Assembly: GCA_937901965.1 (NCBI GenBank)
Contig: CALGSW010000006.1
Location: 105,985-169,984 of the forward strand
Source: an uncultured Bacteroidota bacterium
GTDB taxonomy: Bacteria; Bacteroidota; Bacteroidia; Bacteroidales; UBA932
Reading direction: 5' to 3'
Length of the DNA: 64,000 bases
The notes beneath the pieces are model-generated. The model had not been told where the DNA came from. It searched no databases and saw only the letters and a list, made by a program, of their open reading frames with translations. Position 1 is the stretch's first letter. Every line of letters begins with the position of its first letter. A program made the translations under genes and the position numbers. This document shows positions 41,094 to 50,238 of this stretch, piece by piece.

Positions 41094-41660
41094 ATGAAGA
41101 GTAAGAACAAGGAAAAGGAGACCAATCACAAGGAGGACAAGGAGAAAGAGATAAAAACCGATAGCGCTGCAGGTCAGGAGGGGTCGGCTGAACAGAATCT
41201 TTCTCAGGAGCAAGAGAGTGGGGATACTGCTAAGCTGGCAGAGTTGAACGACAGATATCTCAGACTGGTAGCTGAATTTGACAATTACAGAAGAAGAACA
41301 GCTAAGGAGAGAATGGACCTTGTAGTTAATGCCGCAGAGGAGACAATCAAGGGACTGCTTCCGGTTCTTGATGATTTTGAACGCGCTATTCAGGTTCTGT
41401 CAAAAAGTGAAGGCGACATAAAGGCTGCGCTTGAGGGTACTGAGCTGATATTTAACAAGCTGATGGTTTACCTTATTTCAAAAGGTTTAAAGAGGATTGA
41501 GGCAGCCGGAGAGCTTCTGGATACAGACTTTCATGAGGCAGTAGCTCAGTTTCCGGCAGAGGGGGAGGATAAGAAAAACAGAATTATTGATGTTGTCCAG
41601 CAGGGTTACACACTGAACGGTAAGGTTATAAGATTTGCAAAAGTTGTTGTAGGGGTATAA
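41094..41660 (+). CDS. grpE: GrpE nucleotide exchange factor
   Basis: 188 residues. A Lys/Glu/Gln-rich low-complexity head (1-48) leads into the long dimer coiled-coil (about 49-100, [20 protein letters not shown]) and a beta domain ending [17 protein letters not shown], the GrpE signature region. It releases ADP from DnaK. It lies 10 bases before dnaJ, forming an operon without dnaK. Length is normal for Bacteroidota. Confidence 0.95.
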   Translation: MKSKNKEKETNHKEDKEKEIKTDSAAGQEGSAEQNLSQEQESGDTAKLAELNDRYLRLVAEFDNYRRRTAKERMDLVVNAAEETIKGLLPVLDDFERAIQVLSKSEGDIKAALEGTELIFNKLMVYLISKGLKRIEAAGELLDTDFHEAVAQFPAEGEDKKNRIIDVVQQGYTLNGKVIRFAKVVVGV

Positions 41661-41670
41661 AAATTACAAA

Positions 41671-42828
41671 ATGGCAAAAAGAGACTATTACGAGGTACTG
41701 GGTGTGTCCAAAGGGGCCTCAGCAGAGGAGATTAAAAAGGCATACAGGAAGATGGCCCTTAAATACCACCCGGATAAAAACCCCGGAGACAAACAGGCCG
41801 AGGAGAATTTTAAAGAGGCTGCCGAGGCTTATGACGTCCTCAGTAATCCGGACAAAAAGGCAAGATATGACCAGTTTGGCCATGCAGGAATGAATGCCGG
41901 TGGCGGTGGTGGTTTTAGCGGGGCCGGATTCTCAATGGAGGATATTTTCAGTCAGTTTGGCGATATATTTGGTGGCCATTTTGGCGGGTTCGGAGGATTT
42001 AGTGGTTTTGGAGGAAGCAGAGGGGGCAGAAGGGTAAATAAGGGCTCCGATATCAGGATTCGGGTTAAACTGGACCTTAAGGAGATTGCAAAGGGTACTG
42101 AGAAGAAGATTAAGATAAACAAACAGGTCTCATGCCATGAGTGTAACGGTAAGGGTGCAAAATCTGAGGCAGACATTAAAACTTGTAACACATGTAACGG
42201 AACCGGGCAGGTAACAAGGGTACAGCAATCTATTTTTGGAGCCATGCAAACAGCTTCGGTTTGCCCTACATGCGGAGGAGAGGGTAAGACTATTGTAAAA
42301 CCTTGCGGTAAATGCGGCGGCGACGGACTAATAAAGGAGAGTGAAGAGATTAGTTTTAAAATTCCTGCAGGTGTTGCGCAAGGAATGCAACTGAATGTTC
42401 AGGGCAAGGGCAACGCAGCAAGAAGAGGCGGTATTAACGGTGATCTGCTGGTAGTTATTGAAGAGGAGGAGCATCAGGATTTCCAGAGGGACGGAAATGA
42501 TCTTATTTATACACTCTTTATTTCTATGACCGATGCCATACTTGGCGGAGATGCCGAAATTCCTCATTTTGATTCAAAGCTGAGAATTAAAATTGAGCCC
42601 GGGACTCAATCGGGTAAGATACTGAGATTAAGATCAAAAGGTCTGCCTGATGTTAATGGATACGGAACAGGAGACCTGCTCGTATATATCCAGATATGGA
42701 CACCTAAAAAGGTTGACAGGGCCGAACGTGAACTTCTGGAGAAGCTTAAGGGTTCTGACAACTTTAAGCCAAACCCATCTAAGGATGAACGTAATTTCTT
42801 TGACAGAATGAAGAAGGTCTTCTCTTAA
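41671..42828 (+). CDS. dnaJ: Hsp40 co-chaperone DnaJ
   Basis: 385 residues: J domain (1-70) with HPD in [12 protein letters not shown], a Gly/Phe region (about 73-125), four CxxCxGxG zinc motifs ([32 protein letters not shown] at about 151-220) and two C-terminal substrate-binding domains. It loads clients onto DnaK and triggers its ATPase. Class A DnaJ, normal length. Second gene of the grpE operon; the M23 peptidase starts 9 bases after the stop and may share the transcript. Confidence 0.97.
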   Translation: MAKRDYYEVLGVSKGASAEEIKKAYRKMALKYHPDKNPGDKQAEENFKEAAEAYDVLSNPDKKARYDQFGHAGMNAGGGGGFSGAGFSMEDIFSQFGDIFGGHFGGFGGFSGFGGSRGGRRVNKGSDIRIRVKLDLKEIAKGTEKKIKINKQVSCHECNGKGAKSEADIKTCNTCNGTGQVTRVQQSIFGAMQTASVCPTCGGEGKTIVKPCGKCGGDGLIKESEEISFKIPAGVAQGMQLNVQGKGNAARRGGINGDLLVVIEEEEHQDFQRDGNDLIYTLFISMTDAILGGDAEIPHFDSKLRIKIEPGTQSGKILRLRSKGLPDVNGYGTGDLLVYIQIWTPKKVDRAERELLEKLKGSDNFKPNPSKDERNFFDRMKKVFS

Positions 42829-42837
42829 CTATTTATT

Positions 42838-44571
42838 ATGGATATCAATAGAAGAATAAGAATCAGATATGCGGCGGGATTGCTCTTTGCCGCATTTTCT
42901 GTTTTAAATACAAGTCTGAGTGCACAGCACACTTCTGCAGATATTAAAACTGCAGACTTCTCTAAACCGCTGGATCTGCCGGTCTCCCTTTCAGGAAACT
43001 ATGGTGAATTAAGGGCTACCCATTTTCATGCAGGACTTGATTTCCGGGTTGGAGGGGTGTCAGGTGCACCCATAAAGGCGGTGAAGGAGGGCTATATATC
43101 CAGGCTATCAGTCTCTCCAACAGGATACGGAAATGCTGTTTATATCACCCATCCGGACGGAACTACAACAGTTTACGGACACCTTCTCTCTTTCTCCCCT
43201 AAAGTTGCAAATTGGGTAAGACAGAAGCAGTATGAGGCCGAGAGTTTCTCTGTTAACCTCACTCCGGATCCGGCACAATTTCCTGTTAAACGGGGTGAGA
43301 TAATAGGCAAAGCCGGGAATACAGGTTCTTCAGGTGGCCCTCACCTCCATTTTGAAATCAGGGATACAAAATCTGAGGTGCCTTTGAATCCTCAGGCTGT
43401 TTCCGGATATACTATTACAGACAATGTAGCACCTGCAATTGAGAGAATCTCTCTCTACGGATTGGCCGGAGTCAATGGTTTTCCGGTAGCTTCATTTATT
43501 AAAAGCTTCTCTGTGTCAGAAAAAATTGATGTTATAAGCGTGCCTGATACATTTTATGTTGCAGTAGGGGGTGTGGACAGGATGGCGGGAACCGGGGCCA
43601 GACTTGCAGTCTCTGAATATATCTATTCTCTTGACAACGAAAAGATTTTCTCTTTCAAGGCAGAAGATATCCCTTTCAGTAAAGGTAGATATGTCAACTC
43701 TCTTGTAGAGTATCCACAAAAAGTTCATTACAAAAGACAAATGGTTAAGAGCTGGGTTGAACCGGGTTCCTCTCTGACATCTCATATTGTAAGCAAAGAT
43801 ATGGGGCTCTTTATCATTAGTGATGATTCTCATCATACTGTTAAAATAGAGCTTAAAGACCACGCAGGCAATAAAACTTTAAAGAGTTTCAAGGTAAAAA
43901 GGGAGAGCAGCCTGATGCCAAAACCTCTTGATTCTCTGGCACTGGCTTCAGGAGTTCAAATGGACTGGTACCTTCCAAACGTATATGAAAAGGGCTCTCT
44001 GAGAGTTATTTTGCCTGCCGGATCGCTGTACAGATCCATCCTGTTTTATGCCGACAGTATTAAGGATTCTTCATCCCTCTTTCCTGTATGGAGAGTCTAT
44101 AATGAGAGTGTTCCACTCCACTCCGGAGCCGAGATATCAATAAAAGCTTCAGTCCCGTCTGCCCTTAAAGAGAGGGCGTACATTGCAAGGATTGACGATA
44201 AGGGAAGGCTCTCTTATAAAGGAGGCAAATGGAACGGCGATAAACTGGAGACCTCTTTGAATGAGTTTGGCACTTATACCATTGCTCTTGACACTATTCC
44301 ACCGGTTGTTAAAATAAATTTACCGGATGGGTCAAAGGTCGCTTCATCATCAATACCGGTTACACTCTACGATAGTGAATCCGGGATCTCATCAATAGTT
44401 GCATATGCAGATGGTGTCTGGATTATTCCACAGTATGATCCTAAAACAAGGAGAGTGAATCTCTTGCTGGATACCGCAAGAATACCAAAAGGGGGTAAAA
44501 GAGAGCTTAAGCTTACCGTAACTGATGGAAGAGGAAATATAACAGAAATTAAAAGATCTTTTTTATGGTAA
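42838..44571 (+). CDS. M23-family metallopeptidase (LytM type), periplasmic
   Basis: 577 residues with a signal peptide or anchor (about 10-30). The LytM domain is at about 55-190: THFHAGLDFRVGG holds the first zinc His and Asp, YGNAVYITHPDGTTTVYGHL the middle of the domain, and GPHLHFEIRD the HxH zinc pair. The remaining 390 residues are beta-rich Ig-like segments. M23 enzymes cut peptidoglycan cross-links or act as outer scaffolds; all ligands are present so activity is expected. It overlaps anmK by seven bases, linking it to cell-wall turnover. Confidence 0.9.
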   Translation: MDINRRIRIRYAAGLLFAAFSVLNTSLSAQHTSADIKTADFSKPLDLPVSLSGNYGELRATHFHAGLDFRVGGVSGAPIKAVKEGYISRLSVSPTGYGNAVYITHPDGTTTVYGHLLSFSPKVANWVRQKQYEAESFSVNLTPDPAQFPVKRGEIIGKAGNTGSSGGPHLHFEIRDTKSEVPLNPQAVSGYTITDNVAPAIERISLYGLAGVNGFPVASFIKSFSVSEKIDVISVPDTFYVAVGGVDRMAGTGARLAVSEYIYSLDNEKIFSFKAEDIPFSKGRYVNSLVEYPQKVHYKRQMVKSWVEPGSSLTSHIVSKDMGLFIISDDSHHTVKIELKDHAGNKTLKSFKVKRESSLMPKPLDSLALASGVQMDWYLPNVYEKGSLRVILPAGSLYRSILFYADSIKDSSSLFPVWRVYNESVPLHSGAEISIKASVPSALKERAYIARIDDKGRLSYKGGKWNGDKLETSLNEFGTYTIALDTIPPVVKINLPDGSKVASSSIPVTLYDSESGISSIVAYADGVWIIPQYDPKTRRVNLLLDTARIPKGGKRELKLTVTDGRGNITEIKRSFLW

Positions 44572-45635
44572 TAGAGATTACGGGTCTGATGTCCGGTACA
44601 TCGCTGGACGGACTTGATATGTGTCATGTAAGGTTTACTCTGGATGAGAGTAACCAAAGATGGAGTTATGAGATTCTGGCGGCAGAGGATGAGCCATATT
44701 CAGATGAGTTAAAGCATCAACTTGCCACAGCTCAGAATATGACTGCTGAGGAGTATGCGCTGCTTAACTCAGATTATGGTCTGTATCTTGGAGCCAGGGT
44801 AAGAGAGTTTGTCTCCAGAAACAGAATTAAACCGGACTATATCGCCTCTCATGGTCACACAATCTTCCATCAGCCCTCACGGAGGTTAACAACTCAGATT
44901 GGAAGCGGAGCCGGAATTGCAGCTGAAAGCGGAGTAGATACCATATGTGATTTCAGAACAGTGGATGTTGCTCTTGGAGGGCAGGGTGCACCACTTGTCC
45001 CTGTGGGTGACAGAAACCTGTTCTCTGAATTTTCATACTGCCTTAATCTTGGGGGCTTCTCAAATATCTCTTTTGATAATGAAGATGGTTCAAGAGGTGC
45101 TTATGATATATCTCCTGTCAACTATGTACTCAACCATTATACCAGGACAATAGGTCTTGATTATGACAAAGACGGGGAGATTGCAAGGAGGGGAACTGTA
45201 AATGAAACTCTTTTAGATAAATTAAATAATCTGGATTTTTACCATAAAACAGGACCAAAATCTCTTGGTCGTGAATGGGTAGAGCAGAGCGTAATTCCTT
45301 TAATTGACTCATTTAATCTTGCAATGGAGGATAAGCTGGCAACATTTGCAGAGCATGTGGCAATTCAAATATCGGCACATATAAAGGGTGGGAGAGTCCT
45401 TTTGACCGGAGGTGGAGCTTTAAATAAGTATCTGGTAGAGAGGATGCAGGCCAGAGCTCCTCAATGTGAATACCATGTTCCGGATAAGAGAACTGTGAAC
45501 TTTAAGGAGGCTCTTATCTTTGCCTTTCTTGGAGCGTTATGGGTTACAAACATTCCAAACTGTCTGCGTTCTGTTACGGGTGCAAAATATGATAACATAG
45601 GCGGGGCGCTATACAAGTCAGGGTTAAAAAGATAA
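44565..45635 (+). CDS. anmK: Anhydro-N-acetylmuramic acid kinase
   Basis: 356 residues of the ASKHA-type sugar kinase fold. ITGLMSGTSLDGLDMCHVRF (about 5-24) is the AnmK phosphate motif; ASHGHTIFHQPSR and RVLLTGGGALNKYL are further family blocks. It phosphorylates and opens 1,6-anhydroMurNAc recovered from the cell wall, giving MurNAc-6-phosphate. Its start overlaps the M23 peptidase stop region by seven bases, so wall cutting and recycling are translated together. Slightly shorter than the E. coli enzyme (369). Confidence 0.95.
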   Translation: MVIEITGLMSGTSLDGLDMCHVRFTLDESNQRWSYEILAAEDEPYSDELKHQLATAQNMTAEEYALLNSDYGLYLGARVREFVSRNRIKPDYIASHGHTIFHQPSRRLTTQIGSGAGIAAESGVDTICDFRTVDVALGGQGAPLVPVGDRNLFSEFSYCLNLGGFSNISFDNEDGSRGAYDISPVNYVLNHYTRTIGLDYDKDGEIARRGTVNETLLDKLNNLDFYHKTGPKSLGREWVEQSVIPLIDSFNLAMEDKLATFAEHVAIQISAHIKGGRVLLTGGGALNKYLVERMQARAPQCEYHVPDKRTVNFKEALIFAFLGALWVTNIPNCLRSVTGAKYDNIGGALYKSGLKR

Positions 45636-45663
45636 ATAATTTTGTCAAGTTAAATATAATTTC

Positions 45664-45672
45664 TATTTTTGC
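45664..45672 (+). promoter_or_regulatory. -7 promoter element for rplS
   Basis: TATTTTTGC, exact TAnnTTTGC, 72 bases upstream of the rplS ATG. Confidence 0.6.
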
Positions 45673-45744
45673 AGTCCCAAAAATAATGGCAACCGCTTGA
45701 GTGAACGCAGGAGTCTTCAATGTTGCGCAAATACTGAATTTACA

Positions 45745-46122
45745 ATGGATTTAATTAAAATTGCAGAACAAGCATTTGCCGGTGAGGTAAAAACACTGCC
45801 TGATTTCAAGGCCGGTGATACAATTACAGTCACCTACAAAATCAAAGAGGAGAATAAGGAGAGACTTCAGAACTATCGTGGAGTTGTTATTCAGAGAAAA
45901 GGATCAGGTTCAACAGAAACCTTCACAGTTAGAAAAATGTCTAACGGAGTGGGTGTTGAAAGAATTTTCCCTGTTACATCACCTTTTATTGACTCTGTTG
46001 AGGTAAATAAGAGAGGCAAGGTTCGCCGCGCCAGAATTTTCTATCTGAGAGAGCTTACAGGTAAGAAAGCACGTATTAAAGAGAGAAAATACGTTGCTGT
46101 ACCAAAGGATAACGCAGAGTAA
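45745..46122 (+). CDS. rplS: 50S ribosomal protein L19
   Basis: 125 residues from the ATG at 45745. A longer open frame starts at 45697, but the L19 family begins at [11 protein letters not shown]. Conserved text: [40 protein letters not shown] and [21 protein letters not shown]19 sits at the 30S-50S interface. In this genome it stands alone with a tRNA-Arg gene 10 bases downstream, without trmD or rimM. Confidence 0.96.
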   Translation: MDLIKIAEQAFAGEVKTLPDFKAGDTITVTYKIKEENKERLQNYRGVVIQRKGSGSTETFTVRKMSNGVGVERIFPVTSPFIDSVEVNKRGKVRRARIFYLRELTGKKARIKERKYVAVPKDNAE

Positions 46123-46132
46123 TTCTGTTTAA

Positions 46133-46206
46133 GGCCCCGTAGCTCAACTGAATAGAGTATCTGACTACGGATCAGACGGTTACAGGTTTGAATCCTGTCG
46201 GGGTCA
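46133..46206 (+). tRNA. tRNA-Arg (anticodon ACG)
   Basis: Folds as a cloverleaf: acceptor GGCCCCG/CGGGGTC (one G-T pair), anticodon stem TCTGA/TCAGA with loop CTACGGA (anticodon ACG), T arm ACAGG-TTTGAAT-CCTGT, discriminator A, CCA not encoded. It lies 10 bases after rplS and ends before a strong terminator. Confidence 0.95.
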
Positions 46207-46213
46207 CATATTG

Positions 46214-46250
46214 GCCGACTAAAAGAAATTTTAGTCGGCTTTGTTTTTGT
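46214..46250 (+). terminator. Terminator after rplS/tRNA-Arg
   Basis: Stem GCCGACTAAAA/TTTTAGTCGGC with loop GAAA-like four bases, then TTTGTTTTTG. Confidence 0.88.
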
Positions 46251-46320
46251 TTAAATTTAAATGTTAAATTTACATCATAGTCAGTTAATCCATTGGTAAA
46301 CAACCTTAAATTACTATACT

Positions 46321-46977
46321 ATGAAAAAGCTATTATTACTTGGAATCCTTTTGCTCGGTTTTACAATAGTTGATGCACAGAGAGGCAAAAACAACCCTTA
46401 TCACACTCCAGGCACTAAGGAGTATATGGCTGAAACGGCAAAGATGATTGGAACATGGAATATTGAGTCATTTGTATATGCCAAAAAAGAGAAAATTGGT
46501 GACGTTTATGCAAGTGGAACTTTAGAGATTCCGGATCCTGAGCAGACTGGCAAAAGAGAGATAATTTTACGTTTTGAATTACCAAAAGAGGTAATTGACA
46601 GCAGAATTAAGGCATGGAATAAAAAGGGCGAAACAATAAGTGTAGAAAGCTATGCTGTTATTGTTCAATATGATTTTAACATTGAAAAAAAAGGAACGCT
46701 CATCTATTTTGAAAATCCTGTAAGTAAACCCGAAATCAAGGGGAGTGGAGATCAGCTTGAAAATTTTGTTAACACAGAAATGAGTTTTATCTCTTCCCAA
46801 ACATCAATGAAAGAGGAAGGTGGACTCAGCGGTATGCTCGGTGCAAAAATAATGCAGTCTGCAACCGGAATAGATTTTATTCCGCGGATTAATGGTCAGA
46901 TGAACTATAAGAATATTACAGATAATTCATTTGAACTTATTTCAATCCAGAAAACCAGCATTAAGCTAAAAAGATAA
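46321..46977 (+). CDS. Secreted hypothetical protein
   Basis: 218 residues with a signal peptide (about 1-19, ending VDAQ). The mature protein contains KMIGTWNIESFVYAKKEKIG and alternating beta strands, and resembles a lipocalin-like scaffold (GTWxxE motif near the start), but no family is certain. The gene has an ATG in the stretch after a tRNA terminator and is convergent with a small lipoprotein that carries a similar GTW opening, suggesting related roles. Confidence 0.6.
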   Translation: MKKLLLLGILLLGFTIVDAQRGKNNPYHTPGTKEYMAETAKMIGTWNIESFVYAKKEKIGDVYASGTLEIPDPEQTGKREIILRFELPKEVIDSRIKAWNKKGETISVESYAVIVQYDFNIEKKGTLIYFENPVSKPEIKGSGDQLENFVNTEMSFISSQTSMKEEGGLSGMLGAKIMQSATGIDFIPRINGQMNYKNITDNSFELISIQKTSIKLKR

Positions 46978-46989
46978 TTGTTAGTACTT

Positions 46990-47382
46990 TCACTTTTCAA
47001 TTTCAAGTGTCTGAACTAAGTTGCTTCCGTCAGTAGACTTCCACTTCTGGCTCTTCTTCTTATTCTCAATAATAATCCATGTCTTTGAGAAATCTGAATC
47101 TTTGCTCTCAATTGTGACATATTTGCCATCTGCCCATACCCATTTAAATGGTGAGTTGTCCACTCTTGTTACACCCAGAACTTTATAGTTTATATTCTTT
47201 TCACCGCTTCCGTTGTTTGAGAAGGAGATAGTGCCAATATTTGTAAGCGAAGTGCCTGGTTCTCCGGGCTTTGATACCTCAAAACGTTTTACCTGCCATG
47301 TTCCTGCAAGTCTGTGGGAACAGGAGGCAAACGTTGTAACTGCCAAGGCAGTTATGAATAATTTTATAAATAACTTTTTCAT
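46990..47382 (-). CDS. Lipocalin-like lipoprotein
   Basis: 130 residues. The signal ends ALAVTTFASC (lipobox FASC), so it is a lipoprotein. The mature part starts SHRLAGTWQVKRFE, the lipocalin-like GTW motif common in Bacteroidota surface lipoproteins, and consists of beta strands. Ligand unknown. It is convergent with the secreted protein at 46321 with a 12-base gap and no terminator between. Confidence 0.7.
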   Translation of the reverse strand: MKKLFIKLFITALAVTTFASCSHRLAGTWQVKRFEVSKPGEPGTSLTNIGTISFSNNGSGEKNINYKVLGVTRVDNSPFKWVWADGKYVTIESKDSDFSKTWIIIENKKKSQKWKSTDGSNLVQTLEIEK

Positions 47383-47435
47383 TTAATTTTAAATTTTCTT
47401 TATTCTAAACAAGTTAATAATATAATTGTTTGAAA

Positions 47436-47924
47436 TCAAAGGTTTTTCTGCATCCAAACGATATCAAACTGTTTGCCGTTTTTTGTAATAATCTTACCAA
47501 ATCTGCCACACTCCCTGAAGTTGTTTTTGTGGTGAAATGAGAGGCTATGGAGATTTACTGAAGAGATGCTGGCGAGTATATATTTAATACCTGTTGCCTT
47601 TGCCCCCTCCTCCAGTATGTTGAGAGCCTGTTTTCCCAGCCCCTTTCCGGTATAACCATCTTTTATAAAGTATGTGATTTCAGCGGTCTCTCTGAAAGTT
47701 GAGTGCGGAAGATATGGTCTGAGAAAGCAGAAACCCACTATATCTTCATCATCAAATATTGTATACGCCGGGAAACCCTTTGTGGCATCCATGAAATATG
47801 AGAAATATTCATTAGACTTAATTTTGTCCGGATACGCAGCAAGGCTGTTTTCAATATACCAGTTGTATATATTCATAATGCCCTCGCAATGGTCGTATGA
47901 CATAGGTTTGAATATTGTTTTCAT
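47436..47924 (-). CDS. GNAT acetyltransferase, phosphinothricin-acetyltransferase type
   Basis: 162 residues from MKTIFKPMSYDHCEGIMNIY (a Met 12 codons upstream is less likely). IYNWYIENSLAAYPDKIKS, then ITYFIKDGYTGKGLGKQALN (about 82-101, acetyl-CoA loop) and NLHSLSFHHKNNFRECGRFG (about 125-144) match the Pat/YncA group, which acetylate amino-acid analogues such as phosphinothricin, methionine sulfoximine or free amino acids. A resistance role is possible but not shown. Single gene. Confidence 0.85.
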   Translation of the reverse strand: MKTIFKPMSYDHCEGIMNIYNWYIENSLAAYPDKIKSNEYFSYFMDATKGFPAYTIFDDEDIVGFCFLRPYLPHSTFRETAEITYFIKDGYTGKGLGKQALNILEEGAKATGIKYILASISSVNLHSLSFHHKNNFRECGRFGKIITKNGKQFDIVWMQKNL

Positions 47925-48029
47925 AATCGTATATGTATTGGTTATCCTTAATATATGCAAGTTAGATATAAAACTTCATATTAATTAAAATAAATGTTGC
48001 AATTTTATTCCTGTATTCATCTTATTAAT

Positions 48030-48965
48030 ATGAAAAATGTATTACTGATAGTACTGGTTTCCCTGATATATTCTGAGACTGATGCTCAAAATGTTCTCTA
48101 CCTGGACCAAAATCCTCCTTCTGATAAGGCTATTGTTTTTGCTCCCGGCATAATTTCCAATGAAATGCAAAACAGAGATATCACATTTTCATCCGACGGA
48201 ACAGAGATATATTTCAGAGTTGTGGAAGGTCATGATAAGCCAGCCTTTATTGCTTTTACAAAATTTTCAAATGGAGCATGGAGCAAGCCAGAGAGGGCAT
48301 CTTTCTGCAAGGAGTCAATATACAATTATCTTGAACCGGTCTTTTCTCCTGATGGTCAAAGGCTCTATTTTGTCTCGGATATGCCGGATTGTGAAGGTGA
48401 TACACTCAGAGATGATAATATCTGGTATGTCAGCAGAAGGGGCAACGAATGGAGTGCTCCGGTAAATATCGGTTTTCCGGTAAATACAGACGGCGGAGAG
48501 TATTTTCCATCTTTCACCGTTGAGGGAGATATCTATTTTACGAGAAATAAAAAGGATGAGAAAATATCATATATCTATAAATCTGAATACAGGAATGGAG
48601 TTTATATGGAGCCGGTATTACTTCCTGATCAGATAAACTGCGGAGTAGACAGGTTTAATGCATATGTTTCGCCTGATGACTCATTTGTTGTAATACCCGC
48701 AGTGGGAGTTGAAGAGGGAAAACGTGGGGCTTTCTATTATATTGTTTTCAGAGATTCTGATGGTGAATGGAGTTATCCTGTGAATATGGGTGATGAATTT
48801 AATACACCTGTTGGAAGAGGTTGGTCGTTTAGTCTATCACCTGATCTCAAATATGCTTTTTTCATGGCCACTTCTCCGGGAAGTAACAATTCTGATATTT
48901 TCTGGATTAGTACAGATGTAATAAAAGCATTAGCCGGCAGACACGGAAAGGTCGTGTTAAATTAA
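48030..48965 (+). CDS. Secreted PD40/WD40-like beta-propeller protein
   Basis: 311 residues from the Met that opens a signal peptide (MKNVLLIVLVSLIYSETDAQ). Repeated blocks DITFSSDGTEIYFRV, EPVFSPDGQRLYFVS, FPSFTVEGDIYFTR and FSLSPDLKYAFFMA are PD40 propeller blades as in TolB. No catalytic domain is attached. Such proteins probably bind peptides or polysaccharide in the periplasm or at the surface. Single gene, convergent with the PAP2 gene 17 bases away. Upstream Met at 47994 would add a non-signal stretch and was rejected. Confidence 0.75.
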   Translation: MKNVLLIVLVSLIYSETDAQNVLYLDQNPPSDKAIVFAPGIISNEMQNRDITFSSDGTEIYFRVVEGHDKPAFIAFTKFSNGAWSKPERASFCKESIYNYLEPVFSPDGQRLYFVSDMPDCEGDTLRDDNIWYVSRRGNEWSAPVNIGFPVNTDGGEYFPSFTVEGDIYFTRNKKDEKISYIYKSEYRNGVYMEPVLLPDQINCGVDRFNAYVSPDDSFVVIPAVGVEEGKRGAFYYIVFRDSDGEWSYPVNMGDEFNTPVGRGWSFSLSPDLKYAFFMATSPGSNNSDIFWISTDVIKALAGRHGKVVLN

Positions 48966-48982
48966 TAACTGTCAGCAGTGTT

Positions 48983-50227
48983 CTAATAAAGAGATATTGA
49001 CATTGTTCCTCCGAAAGAGAGGGAGTTTATATCCGGAATAGGTCTTGAGTGAATTGAGTTTCGGCTCCTTGCAAAAATTCTGAAAATAACACCATCAATT
49101 AACTCTCTTTCACAAAACAAAGAAGCACCGGTATAAAATCCGGAAGAGCTCTTCTCGTTTATCGTGTTATTATTCAAAATAAGTCTGGAGTATCCTGCCT
49201 CTGCAGTTACTCCAAACCTCATAATATTTCCCGCTTTTAATGAGAGTGCTGGCCCAATTGATAAGGTAAGCCAGTTAATTGATGTTTTATCTGATTCATT
49301 GCCGCCTGATTTTTGAGCCATAGCTGTATTTGCATTTGCCGACAAATGAATTCCAAGATCGGCAACTCTTTGCTTTGCAGATGGGTTATAAAAAATGCTC
49401 TCTAAGTTTGCAGCTGTTCCCCATGATGTGTTGTATAACTCTCCGTCAATTTCCGGAGTATTCAGTATCCTGACATATTCAAGGCTTCCACCTGTAAAGG
49501 AGTAACCGTTTACAGGCACACCTTTACGAGCATTCTCTCTGGATCCTCTCAATAAACCACGCTCTCCGTAAATTGCACCGCTTATCATATATCCAGCCTC
49601 TGTTGCCATTATACCCATTCCTGCTCCCATGATTACATCCTGCATATAGTGTGAGTTATTGAGAACTCTTAGAGCGGCTGTTACCGATGCCAGTGAATAT
49701 GCTGCTACTGAGTACCAGGGTGAGTTTGTAAGGCCGTATTCGTGATGAACCATAGTTGCCCCTACAAAAGCCAGTGCAGAGTGTCCGCTTGGAAATCCGT
49801 TTGATTCTGAGCCATCCGGTCTGGGCTCTTTTATAATCATTTTTAGAGACTGTACACTGCCCACCATCAGAACACCTGCAATTGCGTTGGTGAGTATCAT
49901 CCTTTCCCATGAGCTTCTGCTCTCAACTCCTGCAGCCTTTAGAGTGTAAAGAAGAAGAGTGGGGGAGAATCTTAAAAATTCATCGGTACGGGTAGAGAAG
50001 TTTGTAAAGTAGTTAGTCCTTAATTGCTGAAATCTCTCTCCTGGTTTTCCATACATCGCAATTCCAGTTACAATAAACGGAGCCGGCAGGATTAGTCTTG
50101 CCATATTATGTTTTGAAAAGAGGGCTCTGCTATTAACTTTTGTAGAGTCTGATTTGAGATCCTCAAATCCTTTCACTGGGGAGTAAATTACTAGAGAAAT
50201 AAATAGTAGTATTAGGAACTTCCTCAT
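48983..50227 (-). CDS. PAP2-family phosphatase with C-terminal beta-barrel-like domain
   Basis: 414 residues with a signal peptide (1-20). The PAP2 acid-phosphatase motifs are IKEPRPDGSESNGFPSGHSA (about 130-149; KxxxxxxRP and PSGH) and LNNSHYMQDVIMGAGMG (about 188-204; SRxxxxxHxxxD type, here HYMQD). After about residue 230 there are alternating hydrophobic strands ending SFGGTMSISLY, which look like an outer-membrane barrel with an aromatic last residue. It may dephosphorylate a lipid or polyprenyl phosphate from the periplasm. Lies 11 bases after the cardiolipin synthase stop, same strand. Confidence 0.82.
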   Translation of the reverse strand: MRKFLILLFISLVIYSPVKGFEDLKSDSTKVNSRALFSKHNMARLILPAPFIVTGIAMYGKPGERFQQLRTNYFTNFSTRTDEFLRFSPTLLLYTLKAAGVESRSSWERMILTNAIAGVLMVGSVQSLKMIIKEPRPDGSESNGFPSGHSALAFVGATMVHHEYGLTNSPWYSVAAYSLASVTAALRVLNNSHYMQDVIMGAGMGIMATEAGYMISGAIYGERGLLRGSRENARKGVPVNGYSFTGGSLEYVRILNTPEIDGELYNTSWGTAANLESIFYNPSAKQRVADLGIHLSANANTAMAQKSGGNESDKTSINWLTLSIGPALSLKAGNIMRFGVTAEAGYSRLILNNNTINEKSSSGFYTGASLFCERELIDGVIFRIFARSRNSIHSRPIPDINSLSFGGTMSISLY

Positions 50228-50238
50228 ATTTTATTGAA

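Noticed and set aside
45697..45744. N-terminal extension of L19
   Set aside because: The family starts at [11 protein letters not shown]; the extension ([10 protein letters not shown]) matches nothing.
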